Below, in pieces: positions 53,431 through 62,224 of a stretch of DNA of 64,000 nt. The first letter of the stretch is position 1; each line of letters opens with the position of its first letter. Source of the DNA: Stenotrophomonas maltophilia (GTDB lineage: Bacteria; Pseudomonadota; Gammaproteobacteria; Xanthomonadales; Xanthomonadaceae); the NCBI RefSeq assembly GCF_002799155.1, contig NZ_NERD01000002.1:186001-250000 (forward strand), read 5' to 3'. Under the pieces are notes generated by a model. It did not search any database. It saw nothing but the letters and a program-made list of their open reading frames with translations, and was not told the origin of the DNA. Made by a program: the position numbers and the translations under genes.

Positions 53431-54387
53431 ATGGCATTCAAAAAGATCGTAATCAAAACGCGTGAAGGACAGGCCAAGGCGTCGCCTATCGCGCGTTTGC
53501 GGTTCTATTTCGAGGACCGCCCCCGCGCCCTGCTGGGCAGCGTGCTCGGGGTGGGCTGCATTATCGGCCTTGCCGGCGGCATTGGCGCCAGTGCGCTGAA
53601 TGATTCGCGCCTGCAGGCCAAGGTCGAACGCCAGGACGCGGAGTTGGCCAAGGTCAAGCGCGATGCGCAGACCCAGGTCAACGCGCTGGCTGCCCGTCTC
53701 GGCGAACTGCAGGCCCAGGCTACCCGCCTCAACGCCCTCGGCGAACGGCTGACCCAGATGGGCAAGCTGGAAGACGGCGAGTTCGACTTCAACGAGACCC
53801 CCGGTCTCGGTGACGGCGACGCCGGCGGCCCGGCCAGCGACATTCCGGTCAAGGACGTCAACGCTGACTTACAGGTGCTGGAGCAGCGCTTCGCTGCTTC
53901 AGGCCGCCAGTTGTCGGTGATGGAATCGCTGATGTTCGACCACCAGCTGCAGCAGAACGCCGTGCCCTCGCGCATGCCGATCCGCAACAGCTACGTGACC
54001 TCCGGTTTCGGCACCCGTGCCGACCCGTTCGGCCGCGGTGCCGCCACCCACAAGGGCATGGACTTCCACGCCAGGGTCGGTGACCCGGTGATGGCCGTGG
54101 CCGAAGGCGTGGTCAGCTTCGCCGGTGTGAAGGGCGGCTACGGCAATGTCGTCGACGTCGACCACGGCAATGGCTATGTCACCCGCTACGCGCACAATTC
54201 GCGCCTGGTGGTGAAGGCCGGTGATCTTGTCCGTGCCGGCCAGGAAGTGGCCAAGGCTGGTTCCACCGGCCGCTCGACCGGTGCCCACGTGCACTTCGAG
54301 GTGTGGGAAAACGGCAACGTGGTCAACCCGCGCAAGTTCCTCGGCGACGGCGGCAACACGCCGGTCGGCCGGATCCGCCGCGGCTGA
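53431..54387 (+). CDS. M23 (LytM-type) metallopeptidase with membrane anchor
   Basis: 318 residues. One membrane helix (~35-55, LLGSVLGVGCIIGLAGGIGA), a periplasmic coiled coil (~58-115, KVERQDAELAKVKRDAQTQV), then an M23 domain (~205-300). The catalytic zinc ligands are intact: THKGMDFH (HxxxD) and GAHVHFEVW (HxH), so an active peptidoglycan endopeptidase is expected, unlike EnvC/NlpD activators that lack them. Located between lpxC and secA. The ATG has no obvious ribosome site. Confidence 0.9.
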   Translation: MAFKKIVIKTREGQAKASPIARLRFYFEDRPRALLGSVLGVGCIIGLAGGIGASALNDSRLQAKVERQDAELAKVKRDAQTQVNALAARLGELQAQATRLNALGERLTQMGKLEDGEFDFNETPGLGDGDAGGPASDIPVKDVNADLQVLEQRFAASGRQLSVMESLMFDHQLQQNAVPSRMPIRNSYVTSGFGTRADPFGRGAATHKGMDFHARVGDPVMAVAEGVVSFAGVKGGYGNVVDVDHGNGYVTRYAHNSRLVVKAGDLVRAGQEVAKAGSTGRSTGAHVHFEVWENGNVVNPRKFLGDGGNTPVGRIRRG

Positions 54388-54391
54388 TCCC

Positions 54392-54432
54392 CGGGTCGGA
54401 TCCCTTCCGCGCCGCGGAAGGGCTCTGACCCG
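54392..54432. repeat. GGGGTC-type palindrome, first member of an inverted doublet
   Basis: 41-bp stem-loop with CGGGTCGGATCCCTTCCGC on the left and GCGGAAGGGCTCTGACCCG on the right; the outermost pair is C-G instead of G-C. It starts 5 bp after the M23 stop and faces the copy at 54448. Confidence 0.9.
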
Positions 54433-54447
54433 ATGCGGTTGAGGGCT

Positions 54448-54489
54448 GGGGTCAGAGCCCTTTCGCCACGGCGAAAGGGATCCGGCCCC
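54448..54489. repeat. GGGGTC-type palindrome, second member of an inverted doublet
   Basis: 42-bp stem-loop, AGAGCCC-type arm on the left, ending GGGATCCGGCCCC. It is 15 bp from its partner and opposite in polarity. Confidence 0.9.
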
Positions 54490-54566
54490 GCATCCGTGTT
54501 TCTTTGCCGAATCCGGGGCGATTGCGACCGGATTGGCGCTTGAAACCTCAGCCGGCCGTCCCAAGC

Positions 54567-54572
54567 TACAAT
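54567..54572 (+). promoter_or_regulatory. Possible -10 of secA
   Basis: TACAAT lies 15 nt before the leader hairpin and about 100 nt before the secA ATG. The TTGAAA at 54540 is 21 nt upstream, too far for an optimal pair. Confidence 0.4.
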
Positions 54573-54586
54573 GGGTGTTGCCATCG

Positions 54587-54618
54587 ACAGGGCGCCAGGC
54601 GCCCTGTTTCGTTTGCGG
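54587..54618 (+). promoter_or_regulatory. Terminator-like hairpin in the secA leader
   Basis: ACAGGGCGCC and GGCGCCCTGT form a ten-pair, near-loopless palindrome followed by TTCGTTTG. It sits between the possible promoter and the secA start at 54675. In E. coli secA is controlled by SecM-dependent leader folding, but no SecM-like arrest peptide is seen here, so this could be an independent attenuator-like element (inference). Confidence 0.45.
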
Positions 54619-54674
54619 CGGACGGATCCCAAGGGGGAGGCCGGGCGTCGTGTCCATCCAACCCGGTTCCTTCA

Positions 54675-57407
54675 ATGATCAACAGCCTGCTTACCCGCGT
54701 ATTTGGCAGTCGTAACGAACGACAGCTGCGCCAGCTCAACCGCATCGTCGCCAAGATCAATGCGCTGGAACCGGAGATCGAGAAGCTTTCCGACGAGCAG
54801 CTTCAGGCCAAGACGCCGGAGTTCAAGCAGCGCATCGCCGGCGGCGAAGCCCTGGACAAGGTGTTGCCGGAAGCGTTCGCGGTCTGCCGCGAAGCCGGTC
54901 GCCGCGTGCTGGGCATGCGCCACTACGACGTGCAGCTGATCGGCGGCATGGTGCTTCACCTGGGCAAGATCGCAGAAATGCGCACCGGTGAAGGCAAGAC
55001 CCTGGTGGCGACCCTGCCGGTGTACCTCAACGCGCTGGAAGGCAAGGGCGTGCACGTGGTCACCGTGAACGACTACCTGGCCCGCCGCGATGCCGCGCAG
55101 ATGGGCAAGCTGTACAACTGGCTGGGCCTGAGCGTGGGCGTGGTGTACCCGGGCATGCCGCACAGCGACAAGCGCGAAGCGTACGCGGCCGACATCACCT
55201 ACGGCACCAACAACGAATTCGGCTTCGACTACCTGCGCGACAACATGGCGCTGTCCAAGGCCGACCGCTACCAGCGCGGCCTGCACTACGCCATCGTCGA
55301 CGAGGTCGACTCCATCCTGATCGACGAAGCGCGTACCCCGCTGATCATCTCCGGCCCGGCCGATGATTCCCCGGAGCTGTACATCCGCGTCAACCGCGTC
55401 GTGCCGCACCTGGTCAAGCAGGAAGCGGAGGACGGCGAGGGTGACTTTTGGGTGGATGAGAAGGGCAAGCAGGTGCACCTGTCCGAAGCGGGCATGGAGC
55501 ACGCCGAGCAGCTGCTGGTCGAGGCCGGCATCCTCGACGGCGAGACCGAAGGCCTGTACGCGGCGCAGAACCTGACCGTCGTGCACCACCTCAATGCCGC
55601 CCTGCGTGCGCACGCGATCTACCAGCGTGACGTGGACTACATCGTGCGCGACGGCGAAGTGGTCATCGTCGACGAATTCACCGGCCGTACCCTGGCCGGC
55701 CGCCGCTGGTCCGACGGCCTGCACCAGGCGGTGGAAGCGAAGGAAGGCGTGCCGGTCCAGCGCGAGAACCAGACGCTGGCGAGCATCACCTTCCAGAACC
55801 TGTTCCGCATGTACAAGAAGCTGTCCGGCATGACCGGTACGGCCGATACCGAAGCGTTCGAATTCCAGAGCATCTACGGCCTGGAAGTGGTGGTGATCCC
55901 GACCAACCGCCCGACCATCCGCAAGGACAGCCCGGACCAGGTGTTCCTCAACCGCAAGGGCAAGTTCAATGCGGTGCTGGCCGACATCGAAGAGTGCGCC
56001 AAGCGCGGCCAGCCGGTGCTGGTGGGTACCACCTCGATCGAAACCTCGGAAATGCTGTCCGAGCACCTGAGCAAGGCCGGCGTGAAGCACGAAGTGCTCA
56101 ACGCCAAGCAGCATGACCGCGAAGCGACCATCGTCGCCAATGCCGGCCGTCCGGCCGCCGTGACCATCGCCACCAACATGGCCGGCCGTGGTACCGACAT
56201 CGTGCTGGGTGGCTCGCTGGAAGCCGAGATCCACGCTTTGGGCGAGGACGCGACCGACGAGCAGAAGGCCGCAGTCAAGGCCGAATGGCAGAAGCGCCAC
56301 GATGCAGTGAAGGCCGCGGGCGGCCTGCACATCGTCGGCACCGAGCGGCATGAATCGCGTCGTATCGACAACCAGCTGCGTGGCCGTTCGGGTCGCCAGG
56401 GTGACCCGGGTTCGTCCCGCTTCTACCTGTCGCTGGAAGACAACCTGATGCGCATCTTCGCCTCCGACTGGGTGCAGAAGGCCATGCGCATGATGGGCAT
56501 GAAGGAAGACGACGTCATCGAGGACCGCTTGGTCAGCCGCCAGATCGAGAAGGCGCAGCGCAAGGTCGAGGCCCACAACTTCGACATCCGCAAGAACCTG
56601 CTGGACTTCGACGACGTCAACAACGACCAGCGCAAGGTGATCTACGCCCAGCGCGACGAGCTGCTGGATGCCGAGTCGGTGAAGGCAAATGTCGACGGCA
56701 TCCGCGACGACGTGATCTTCGACATCGTTGCGCGCTTCGTGCCGCCGAACTCGATCGACGAGCAGTGGGACCTGCGCGGCCTGGAAGCGACCCTGGAGTC
56801 GGACTTCGGCCTGCAGATGTCGCTGACCGACTTGGTCAAGGAACACGAAGAGCTGGACGCCGAGGCCATTGCCACCAAGGTCCAGGAGCGGGTCAACCAG
56901 CATTTCGCCGAGAAGGAAGCTGGCCTGGGCGAAGAGACCATGCGTGCGCTGGAGAAGCACGTGATGCTGACCGTGCTGGACCAGAGCTGGAAGGAGCACC
57001 TGGCGCGCATGGATTACCTGCGCCAGGGCATCTACCTGCGTGGTTACGCGCAGAAGCAGCCGAAGCAGGAATACAAGAAGGAAGCCTTCGAACTGTTCTC
57101 GGACATGCTGGAGAACGTCAAGCGCGAAGTGGTGACCCTGCTGGCCCGCGTGCGCATCCGCAGCGACGAGGAAGTGCAGGCCCTGGAAGCGGCCGAGCGC
57201 CAGCAGGCGCAGGCGCGCCTGAGCCAGTCGCAGTTCCAGCACCAGGATGCGGGTGGTTACAGCGCCGACGAGGAAGCCGCGCAGGTCCAAGCCGCGCAGC
57301 AGGGTGTGGCCACGCTGCAGCGCGACGAGCCGAAGATCGGCCGCAATGATCCATGCCCGTGCGGCAGTGGCAAGAAGTACAAGCACTGCCACGGCCAGCT
57401 GAGCTGA
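54675..57407 (+). CDS. secA: Preprotein translocase ATPase SecA
   Basis: 910 residues from ATG 54675 ([20 protein letters not shown]). The ORF opens 171 nt earlier in leader sequence with no family similarity. Walker [12 protein letters not shown] (~104), DEAD-type [20 protein letters not shown] (~209), the preprotein crosslinking region, [20 protein letters not shown] (motif VI region) and the C-terminal zinc-binding [14 protein letters not shown] that binds SecB are all intact. It drives Sec export, including the autotransporters and Ax21-like protein in this window. Confidence 0.98.
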   Translation: MINSLLTRVFGSRNERQLRQLNRIVAKINALEPEIEKLSDEQLQAKTPEFKQRIAGGEALDKVLPEAFAVCREAGRRVLGMRHYDVQLIGGMVLHLGKIAEMRTGEGKTLVATLPVYLNALEGKGVHVVTVNDYLARRDAAQMGKLYNWLGLSVGVVYPGMPHSDKREAYAADITYGTNNEFGFDYLRDNMALSKADRYQRGLHYAIVDEVDSILIDEARTPLIISGPADDSPELYIRVNRVVPHLVKQEAEDGEGDFWVDEKGKQVHLSEAGMEHAEQLLVEAGILDGETEGLYAAQNLTVVHHLNAALRAHAIYQRDVDYIVRDGEVVIVDEFTGRTLAGRRWSDGLHQAVEAKEGVPVQRENQTLASITFQNLFRMYKKLSGMTGTADTEAFEFQSIYGLEVVVIPTNRPTIRKDSPDQVFLNRKGKFNAVLADIEECAKRGQPVLVGTTSIETSEMLSEHLSKAGVKHEVLNAKQHDREATIVANAGRPAAVTIATNMAGRGTDIVLGGSLEAEIHALGEDATDEQKAAVKAEWQKRHDAVKAAGGLHIVGTERHESRRIDNQLRGRSGRQGDPGSSRFYLSLEDNLMRIFASDWVQKAMRMMGMKEDDVIEDRLVSRQIEKAQRKVEAHNFDIRKNLLDFDDVNNDQRKVIYAQRDELLDAESVKANVDGIRDDVIFDIVARFVPPNSIDEQWDLRGLEATLESDFGLQMSLTDLVKEHEELDAEAIATKVQERVNQHFAEKEAGLGEETMRALEKHVMLTVLDQSWKEHLARMDYLRQGIYLRGYAQKQPKQEYKKEAFELFSDMLENVKREVVTLLARVRIRSDEEVQALEAAERQQAQARLSQSQFQHQDAGGYSADEEAAQVQAAQQGVATLQRDEPKIGRNDPCPCGSGKKYKHCHGQLS

Positions 57408-57413
57408 TCCCGA

Positions 57414-57442
57414 AAGGCCCCGCGCAAGCGGGGCCTTTTGTT
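57414..57442 (+). terminator. Rho-independent terminator of secA
   Basis: AAGGCCCCGC and GCGGGGCCTT form a ten-pair stem with a short CAA-type loop, followed by TTGTTTTG. It lies 7 bp after the secA stop. Confidence 0.92.
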
Positions 57443-57509
57443 TTGCAGCGGCGGATCCGGCCCGGATTCGTGATTGCGCTGGCCGCCCTGTTCTGGGCAT
57501 GCTGGCCCC

Positions 57510-58463
57510 ATGGTTTCCCCCTCCCGATCGATCCATGTCGTGGCCGCCGTCATCACCGACGCCCGTGGCCGCGTGCTGCTCAACCGCCGTACCGAGAACC
57601 GCGACATGGCCGGCCTGTGGGAGTTCCCTGGCGGCAAGCGCGAATCCGGCGAGACCTCCGAGCAGGCGCTGGTGCGTGAACTGCGCGAAGAGCTGGGCAT
57701 CGAGGCTGATGTCGGGCCCTGGCTGATGGACGTGCCGCAGCGCTATCCGGACAAGCACCTGACCCTGGAGGTGCGTCACGTGCGCAGCTGGAAGGGCACC
57801 CCGCGCGGGCGCGAAGGCCAGGCGATCACCTGGGTGGCGCAGGACAAGCTGGCCCGCTATTCGATGCCACCGGCCGACCTGCCGGTGGTGGCCGCATTGC
57901 GCCAACCGGACTGTTACCTGATCACGCCGGCACCGGCTGACGACACCGCAGGCGTGCAGCAGTGGCACGAGCAGCTGCACCGGGCGGTGGCGGCCGGGCA
58001 GAAGCGCATCCAGCTACGCCTGCCGCCGGAACATCCGCAGCGGCAGTCCATGATCGAACAGGCCGTGCGCGCGCATCGCCGCGGCGTGCAATGGCTGCTC
58101 AACCGAGACATCACCTTGGCGCGCACACTGGGCGTGGGCGTGCACCTGGGCAGCGAACAAGTGCTGGCCCTGCAGGAACGGCCCTTGCCGGAAGGGCAGC
58201 TGGTCGCCGCGTCCTGCCACGACCTGGAGCAGCTGCAGGCAGCGCAGCGGCTGGGCTGCGACTTCGCGGTGCTCGGCCCGGTGCAGGCCACGGCCAGCCA
58301 TCCCGAGGCGACGCCGCTGGGCTGGGAGGCCTTCGCCGAACTGCGTGCGCAGGTGTCACTGCCGATCTACGCATTGGGCGGGATGGCCGCCGGCCATATC
58401 GCCGAAGCGCGTCGCCATGGAGGGCAGGGCATCGCTGCCATCCGTGGGTTGTGGCCGGCGTGA
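57510..58463 (+). CDS. Nudix hydrolase (MutT-like) fused to a thiamine-phosphate-synthase-like domain
   Basis: 317 residues from ATG 57510 (MVSPSRSIHVVAAVITD). The N-terminal Nudix domain has the full box GGKRESGETSEQALVRELRE plus ELGIE (residues ~35-57), with the MutT-type WEFPGGK before it. The C-terminal half (~135-317) resembles ThiE: GVHLGSEQVLAL, AASCHDLEQLQAAQRLGCDF, LGPVQATASHP and ALGGMAAGHIAEA. The ThiE part lacks some family residues, so catalysis is uncertain. The fusion is known in beta- and gammaproteobacteria. 8-oxo-dGTP clean-up is the likely role of the Nudix half. Confidence 0.9.
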   Translation: MVSPSRSIHVVAAVITDARGRVLLNRRTENRDMAGLWEFPGGKRESGETSEQALVRELREELGIEADVGPWLMDVPQRYPDKHLTLEVRHVRSWKGTPRGREGQAITWVAQDKLARYSMPPADLPVVAALRQPDCYLITPAPADDTAGVQQWHEQLHRAVAAGQKRIQLRLPPEHPQRQSMIEQAVRAHRRGVQWLLNRDITLARTLGVGVHLGSEQVLALQERPLPEGQLVAASCHDLEQLQAAQRLGCDFAVLGPVQATASHPEATPLGWEAFAELRAQVSLPIYALGGMAAGHIAEARRHGGQGIAAIRGLWPA

Positions 58464-58475
58464 TGCCGCGCACGC

Positions 58476-58510
58476 GGGGTCAGATCCCTGCGCAGCAGGG
58501 CTCTGACCCC
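58476..58510. repeat. Short GGGGTC-type palindrome, first of a pair
   Basis: 35-bp form with a shorter stem (GGGGTCAGATCCCTGC with GCAGGGCTCTGACCCC), 12 bp after the Nudix-ThiE stop. Confidence 0.88.
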
Positions 58511-58523
58511 ATGGCCGAGATCC

Positions 58524-58562
58524 GGGGTCAGCGCCCTTTCCGCTGGAAAGGGATCCGACCCC
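58524..58562. repeat. GGGGTC-type palindrome, second of a pair
   Basis: 39-bp form (GGGGTCAGCGCCCTTTCC with GGAAAGGGATCCGACCCC), 13 bp from the first, 6 bp before the stop codon of the convergent DUF4124 gene. Confidence 0.88.
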
Positions 58563-58568
58563 TCCCGA

Positions 58569-59153
58569 TCACAGGGTGATCCAGAAGCACCCGTATTGCC
58601 GCCGCAACCCCAGCACGGTCGACGCGCGCGACACGCTGCCGGGCAAGGTCTGCTCCAGGCGCAGGCCGACCGGATGCCGTGCCGCTGGCGGCTCAGGGTC
58701 GGATCCCTGCGCCGCAGGGCTCTGACCCTCGTCCTGCGATTGCGGCAGCGCCTGCGAGGGATACACCGGCACCACGTCCACCAGCGGCCGCCGCGCCAGC
58801 GATTCCAACTGGCCGAGGATGCGCTGCGCACCGGCATCGGAGACCACACCCCATAGGTACAGCGAGGACAGCCGGTTCACATCGTTGCTGACGATGCCGG
58901 CGCGCAGTGCCTCCACCAGCTCGCTCAGGCGCCGTGGGCAGCGCGCACCCAGGGTGTCGCGCGGCAGGGTGCTGCCGGTGGGCATGGGCGGAGGCAATCG
59001 CGACCGGGCGCCGACGCTGTCGCAGGGGCGGTCGGTATACACGCTCTGCCCCTGCGCGTCGGTGCAGCGGTTCAAGCGTGGGGACTGCGCATGGACAACG
59101 CCCGAGGCCGAACACAACGCCAGCAGCAACAGCAGGAAGGGAAGCCGGTTCAT
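58569..59153 (-). CDS. DUF4124-domain exported protein with in-frame palindromic insertion
   Basis: 194 residues. Signal peptide MNRLPFLLLLLALCSASGVVHA, then the DUF4124 motif LNRCTDAQGQSVYTDRPCD (two Cys, residues ~29-44), then a helical region (RRLSELVEALRAGIVSNDVN). Between YPSQALPQSQD and PPAARHPVG, about 12 residues (EGQSPAAQGSDPE) are encoded by a 35-bp GGGGTC-type palindrome at 58695-58729. The C-terminus resumes as VGLRLEQTLPGSVSRAS and ends YGCFWITL. Function unknown; periplasmic. Confidence 0.82.
   Translation of the reverse strand: MNRLPFLLLLLALCSASGVVHAQSPRLNRCTDAQGQSVYTDRPCDSVGARSRLPPPMPTGSTLPRDTLGARCPRRLSELVEALRAGIVSNDVNRLSSLYLWGVVSDAGAQRILGQLESLARRPLVDVVPVYPSQALPQSQDEGQSPAAQGSDPEPPAARHPVGLRLEQTLPGSVSRASTVLGLRRQYGCFWITL
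58695..58729. repeat. GGGGTC-type palindrome inside the DUF4124 gene
   Basis: AGGGTCGGATCCCTGC with GCAGGGCTCTGACCCT around a 3-nt centre. It is the 35-bp form, like the intergenic copy at 58476-58510 about 185 bp away, and is read through in frame on the minus strand. Confidence 0.92.
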
Positions 59154-59193
59154 CGACGCAGGGTAGCGCCGATCGCCGTGGCATGGCGTACTT

Positions 59194-60021
59194 TCAGCCG
59201 TGCAGCAGCTTCAGTACCGAGGTGGTCGGCCTGGCCAGGTTCAAGGTGTAGAAGTGCAGCCCCGGTGCGCCGCCCTCGACCAGGCGCTGGCACAGTTTGG
59301 CCACCACTTCGGTACCGAACGCCCGCACCGATTCGGCGTCATCGCCATAGGCCTGCATCCTGCGGCTGATCCAGCGCGGGATTTCCGCACCGCACTGCTC
59401 GGAAAAGCGGCGCAGCTGGCTGAAGTTGGCGATCGGCATGATGCCGGGCGTGATCGGTACCTGTACACCGAGCCGGCGCACTGCATCGACGAAGTGGAAG
59501 TACGCATCCGGGTTGTAGAAATACTGGGTGATCGCCGCGTCGGCGCCGGCATCGATCTTGGCCTTGAAGTGTTTCAGGTCGGCCAGTGCATCGGAGGCCT
59601 GTGGATGGGTCTCCGGGTAGGCCCCCACCTCGATGCGGAAGGCGTCGCCATGTTCGGCGCGGATGAAGTCGATCAGTTCGGCGGCATAGCGCATGTCGCC
59701 GGGGAAACCCATGCCCGACGGCAGGTCGCCACGCAGGGCCACCAGGCGGCGGCAGCCGATGGCGCGGTACAGCTTGAGCAGCTCGCGGATTTCCTGGCGG
59801 GTGCCGCCGACACAGGACAGATGGGGCGCGGCATCGAAGCCGTGGTGCTGGTTGAGGTGGCGCACGGTCTCGGAGGTATAGCTCAGGGTCGAGCCACCGG
59901 CACCGAAGGTGCACGACACGTACTCGGGGACATAGTCCTTCAGCTTGGCTGCGGCGCGGTCCAGCTGGCCGCGCTGTTCGTCGGTCTTGGGCGGATAGAA
60001 CTCGAAGCTGATGGCGGTCAT
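59194..60021 (-). CDS. metF: 5,10-methylenetetrahydrofolate reductase
   Basis: 275 residues. Flavoprotein that makes 5-methyl-THF for methionine synthesis. MTAISFEFYPPKTDEQR contains the catalytic Glu. SCTFGAGGSTLSYT, LVALRGDLPSG and DAAITQYFYNPDAYFHFVD (flavin and folate site) are conserved. Normal length for bacterial MetF (E. coli 296). Confidence 0.96.
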   Translation of the reverse strand: MTAISFEFYPPKTDEQRGQLDRAAAKLKDYVPEYVSCTFGAGGSTLSYTSETVRHLNQHHGFDAAPHLSCVGGTRQEIRELLKLYRAIGCRRLVALRGDLPSGMGFPGDMRYAAELIDFIRAEHGDAFRIEVGAYPETHPQASDALADLKHFKAKIDAGADAAITQYFYNPDAYFHFVDAVRRLGVQVPITPGIMPIANFSQLRRFSEQCGAEIPRWISRRMQAYGDDAESVRAFGTEVVAKLCQRLVEGGAPGLHFYTLNLARPTTSVLKLLHG

Positions 60022-60224
60022 GGCACGGGCGGCAGCGGCGGGTGCGGATCAGTATATCGCTTCATCAAGATGGATGTGCGATTGGGGCGTGAGGACAGGC
60101 CATCCGTGGCACGCGACCGTTCGCCCCGGTGCCCGGCCGTTGCTCCGAAATCGCAACCGGGCGCATTGGACCGGCAGCACGCTGTTCCCATCCCGGCACC
60201 ACCCACCCGATGAAGGAGCAGACA

Positions 60225-61151
60225 ATGAAGATCTTCCTGGCACTGTGGTACGCGATGAAGGCCCTGGCCCGGCTGGCGATGATCGGCATGGCGATGGCCG
60301 TGCTCGGCTCCGGTTCCGCGCACGCCGCCACCGGCACGACCGCTGGCAAGGTGCAGGTCGAGGTGGTCGGCAAGGGTCGCCCGCTGCTGATGATCCCCGG
60401 CCTCAACAGCAGCGCCGAGGTCTGGCGCGAGACCTGCCTGGCCCTGAAGGCCGTGCAGTGCCACCTGGTGCAGTTGCCGGGCTTTGCGGGCGCCGGTGCC
60501 GCCGAGCCGCGCCCGGCGGATTTCCTTTCGGCCATGCGCGACCGCCTGCTGGCCTATGTGCATGACCAGAAGCTGGACCATCCGGCGGTGATCGGCCACA
60601 GCCTGGGCGGCGTGCTGACGCTGCAGATGGCGGTGAGGGAACCGGACGCGCTGGGGCCGCTGGTCATCGTCGATTCGCTGCCGTTCTATGCGGGCATGCA
60701 GAACCCGCAGGCGACCGCACAGAGCGTGCAGCCGATGGCCGAACAGATGCGCGCTGCGATGCTGGCTGCAGACCCGGCCAGTTACCAGGCGCAGGCCGAA
60801 GCGGCGCTGGCCCCGCTGACCAACAGCACTGCGCGCCTGCCCGACCTGAAGCGCTGGGGCCATGACAGCGATCGCGCCACCACCGCCGATGCGATGTACT
60901 CGCTGCTGGTGACCGACCTGCGCAGCGAGGTGGCCGGCATCCGCTCACCCACGCTGGTCCTGGGCGCCTGGGCGTCCTACCAGGCACTCGGTTCGACCGA
61001 ATCATCGGCGCGTGCAATCTTCCAGTCGCAGTACGCCGCGCTGCCCGGCGTGCGCATCGAACTGAGCGCGACCGGCCACCACTTCCTGATGTGGGATGAT
61101 CCGCAGTGGCTGCGTGGGCAGGTGCAGGCATTCCTGGACAGCCACCGCTGA
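60225..61151 (+). CDS. Exported alpha/beta hydrolase
   Basis: 308 residues from ATG 60225, with AAGGAG 6 nt upstream. The signal peptide spans to about residue 37 (MAMAVLGSGSAHAAT). The fold is a classical alpha/beta hydrolase: MIPGLNSSAEVWRETC (oxyanion loop), GHSLGGVLTLQM (nucleophile Ser, ~125), and TGHHFLMWD (catalytic His, near the end). Substrate unknown. It lies upstream of the LytS/AlgZ-type pair and ends 20 nt before it. Confidence 0.85.
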   Translation: MKIFLALWYAMKALARLAMIGMAMAVLGSGSAHAATGTTAGKVQVEVVGKGRPLLMIPGLNSSAEVWRETCLALKAVQCHLVQLPGFAGAGAAEPRPADFLSAMRDRLLAYVHDQKLDHPAVIGHSLGGVLTLQMAVREPDALGPLVIVDSLPFYAGMQNPQATAQSVQPMAEQMRAAMLAADPASYQAQAEAALAPLTNSTARLPDLKRWGHDSDRATTADAMYSLLVTDLRSEVAGIRSPTLVLGAWASYQALGSTESSARAIFQSQYAALPGVRIELSATGHHFLMWDDPQWLRGQVQAFLDSHR

Positions 61152-61171
61152 TCCTTCCGACCGCTCCGGCC

Positions 61172-62224
61172 ATGGCCATGCCCGATTCGACTTCCTCACT
61201 GCGCTTCTGGTTGATCAACACCCTCGGTTGGGCGCTGTTCTGCGCGCTCAGCCTGGCGATGAGCCGCACCTTCGGCGGTGGCGCCAGCAGTGGTGGCACG
61301 CTCATCAGTGTTGGCCTGGGCGTGCTGCTGTGGGGCATCAGTGCGGGCGTGCGTGCGCTGGCCCTGCGGCGCCGCTGGTGGCAGCGGGAGTTTGGCGCGC
61401 TGGTGCTGCGGCTCGCGCTGGCAGTGCTGCTGGGCGCGCTGCTGGCGCAGCTGCTGCTGACGGCCGTGCTGCAGCCGGCGCTGGCACTGGGCTGGGTGGA
61501 TTTCGGTGGACGGCCGGGTGACTTCCGCCCGATGGCACGGCTGGCCTATCTGCTCAACACCATGCTGCTGCTGGGCCTGTGGACCGCGCTGTGGGCCGGG
61601 GTGCACAGCCTGCGCCAGGCGCGCCGCGCGGAACTCGAACGCCTGCGCGCGGAGGCCGAACGCAGCGCCCTGGAGCGCGATGCGCTGCGTGCGCGGCTCA
61701 ACCCGCACTTCATGTTCAATGCGCTGAACAATCTGCGCGCGCTGATCCTGGAAGATCCCGAGCGTGCGCGCGACATGGTCACCCGCCTGTCGCGCACGCT
61801 GCGCCAGGCGCTGGCGCACAACCGCAGCGAGCAGGTCACGCTGGCCGAGGAACTGGCGGTAGTGGACGACTATCTGGCCATCGAGGCCATCCACTTCGAG
61901 CAGCGCCTGCAGGTAAGCCAGCACATCGATGCCGGTGCCATGCAGGCGCGGTTGCCGGCGATGGCACTGCAGCTGCTGGTGGAAAACGCGATCAAGCACG
62001 GCATCGCCAGCCGCCCGGGCGGCGGTGACGTGCAGATCCAAGCCACGCTGGACAATGATGTGCTGCGTCTGCAGGTGGACAACCCGCTGGGCGGCGCCAG
62101 CGAGCCCACCCACGGGCATGGCGTCGGCCTGGCCTACCTGCGTGCGCAGCTCGCTACGCACGGGCGTTTCACTCTGCATCAGGCCGGCGACCGCATGCAG
62201 GCCCTGCTGGAGATTCCGCAATGA
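61172..62224 (+). CDS. LytS/AlgZ-type sensor histidine kinase
   Basis: 350 residues from ATG 61172; ATG 61178 is an alternative. Four to five membrane helices in the first ~155 residues, a short coiled-coil (ARRAELERLRAEAERSALER), then the His_kinase domain with LNPHFMFNALNNLRALI (phospho-acceptor His, ~185) and the ATPase-like domain (ENAIKHGIASRPGGG, HGVGLAYLRAQL). No periplasmic sensor domain of size is seen, so a membrane stimulus is likely. It overlaps the response regulator by 4 nt. Confidence 0.93.
   Translation: MAMPDSTSSLRFWLINTLGWALFCALSLAMSRTFGGGASSGGTLISVGLGVLLWGISAGVRALALRRRWWQREFGALVLRLALAVLLGALLAQLLLTAVLQPALALGWVDFGGRPGDFRPMARLAYLLNTMLLLGLWTALWAGVHSLRQARRAELERLRAEAERSALERDALRARLNPHFMFNALNNLRALILEDPERARDMVTRLSRTLRQALAHNRSEQVTLAEELAVVDDYLAIEAIHFEQRLQVSQHIDAGAMQARLPAMALQLLVENAIKHGIASRPGGGDVQIQATLDNDVLRLQVDNPLGGASEPTHGHGVGLAYLRAQLATHGRFTLHQAGDRMQALLEIPQ

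Noticed and set aside
54672..57980. A 1,102-codon open frame on the minus strand opposite secA
   Set aside because: It is an antisense shadow of secA produced by GC-rich codon bias. Its product is rich in low-complexity His/Gln/Ala and resembles no family, whereas SecA is unambiguous on the plus strand.
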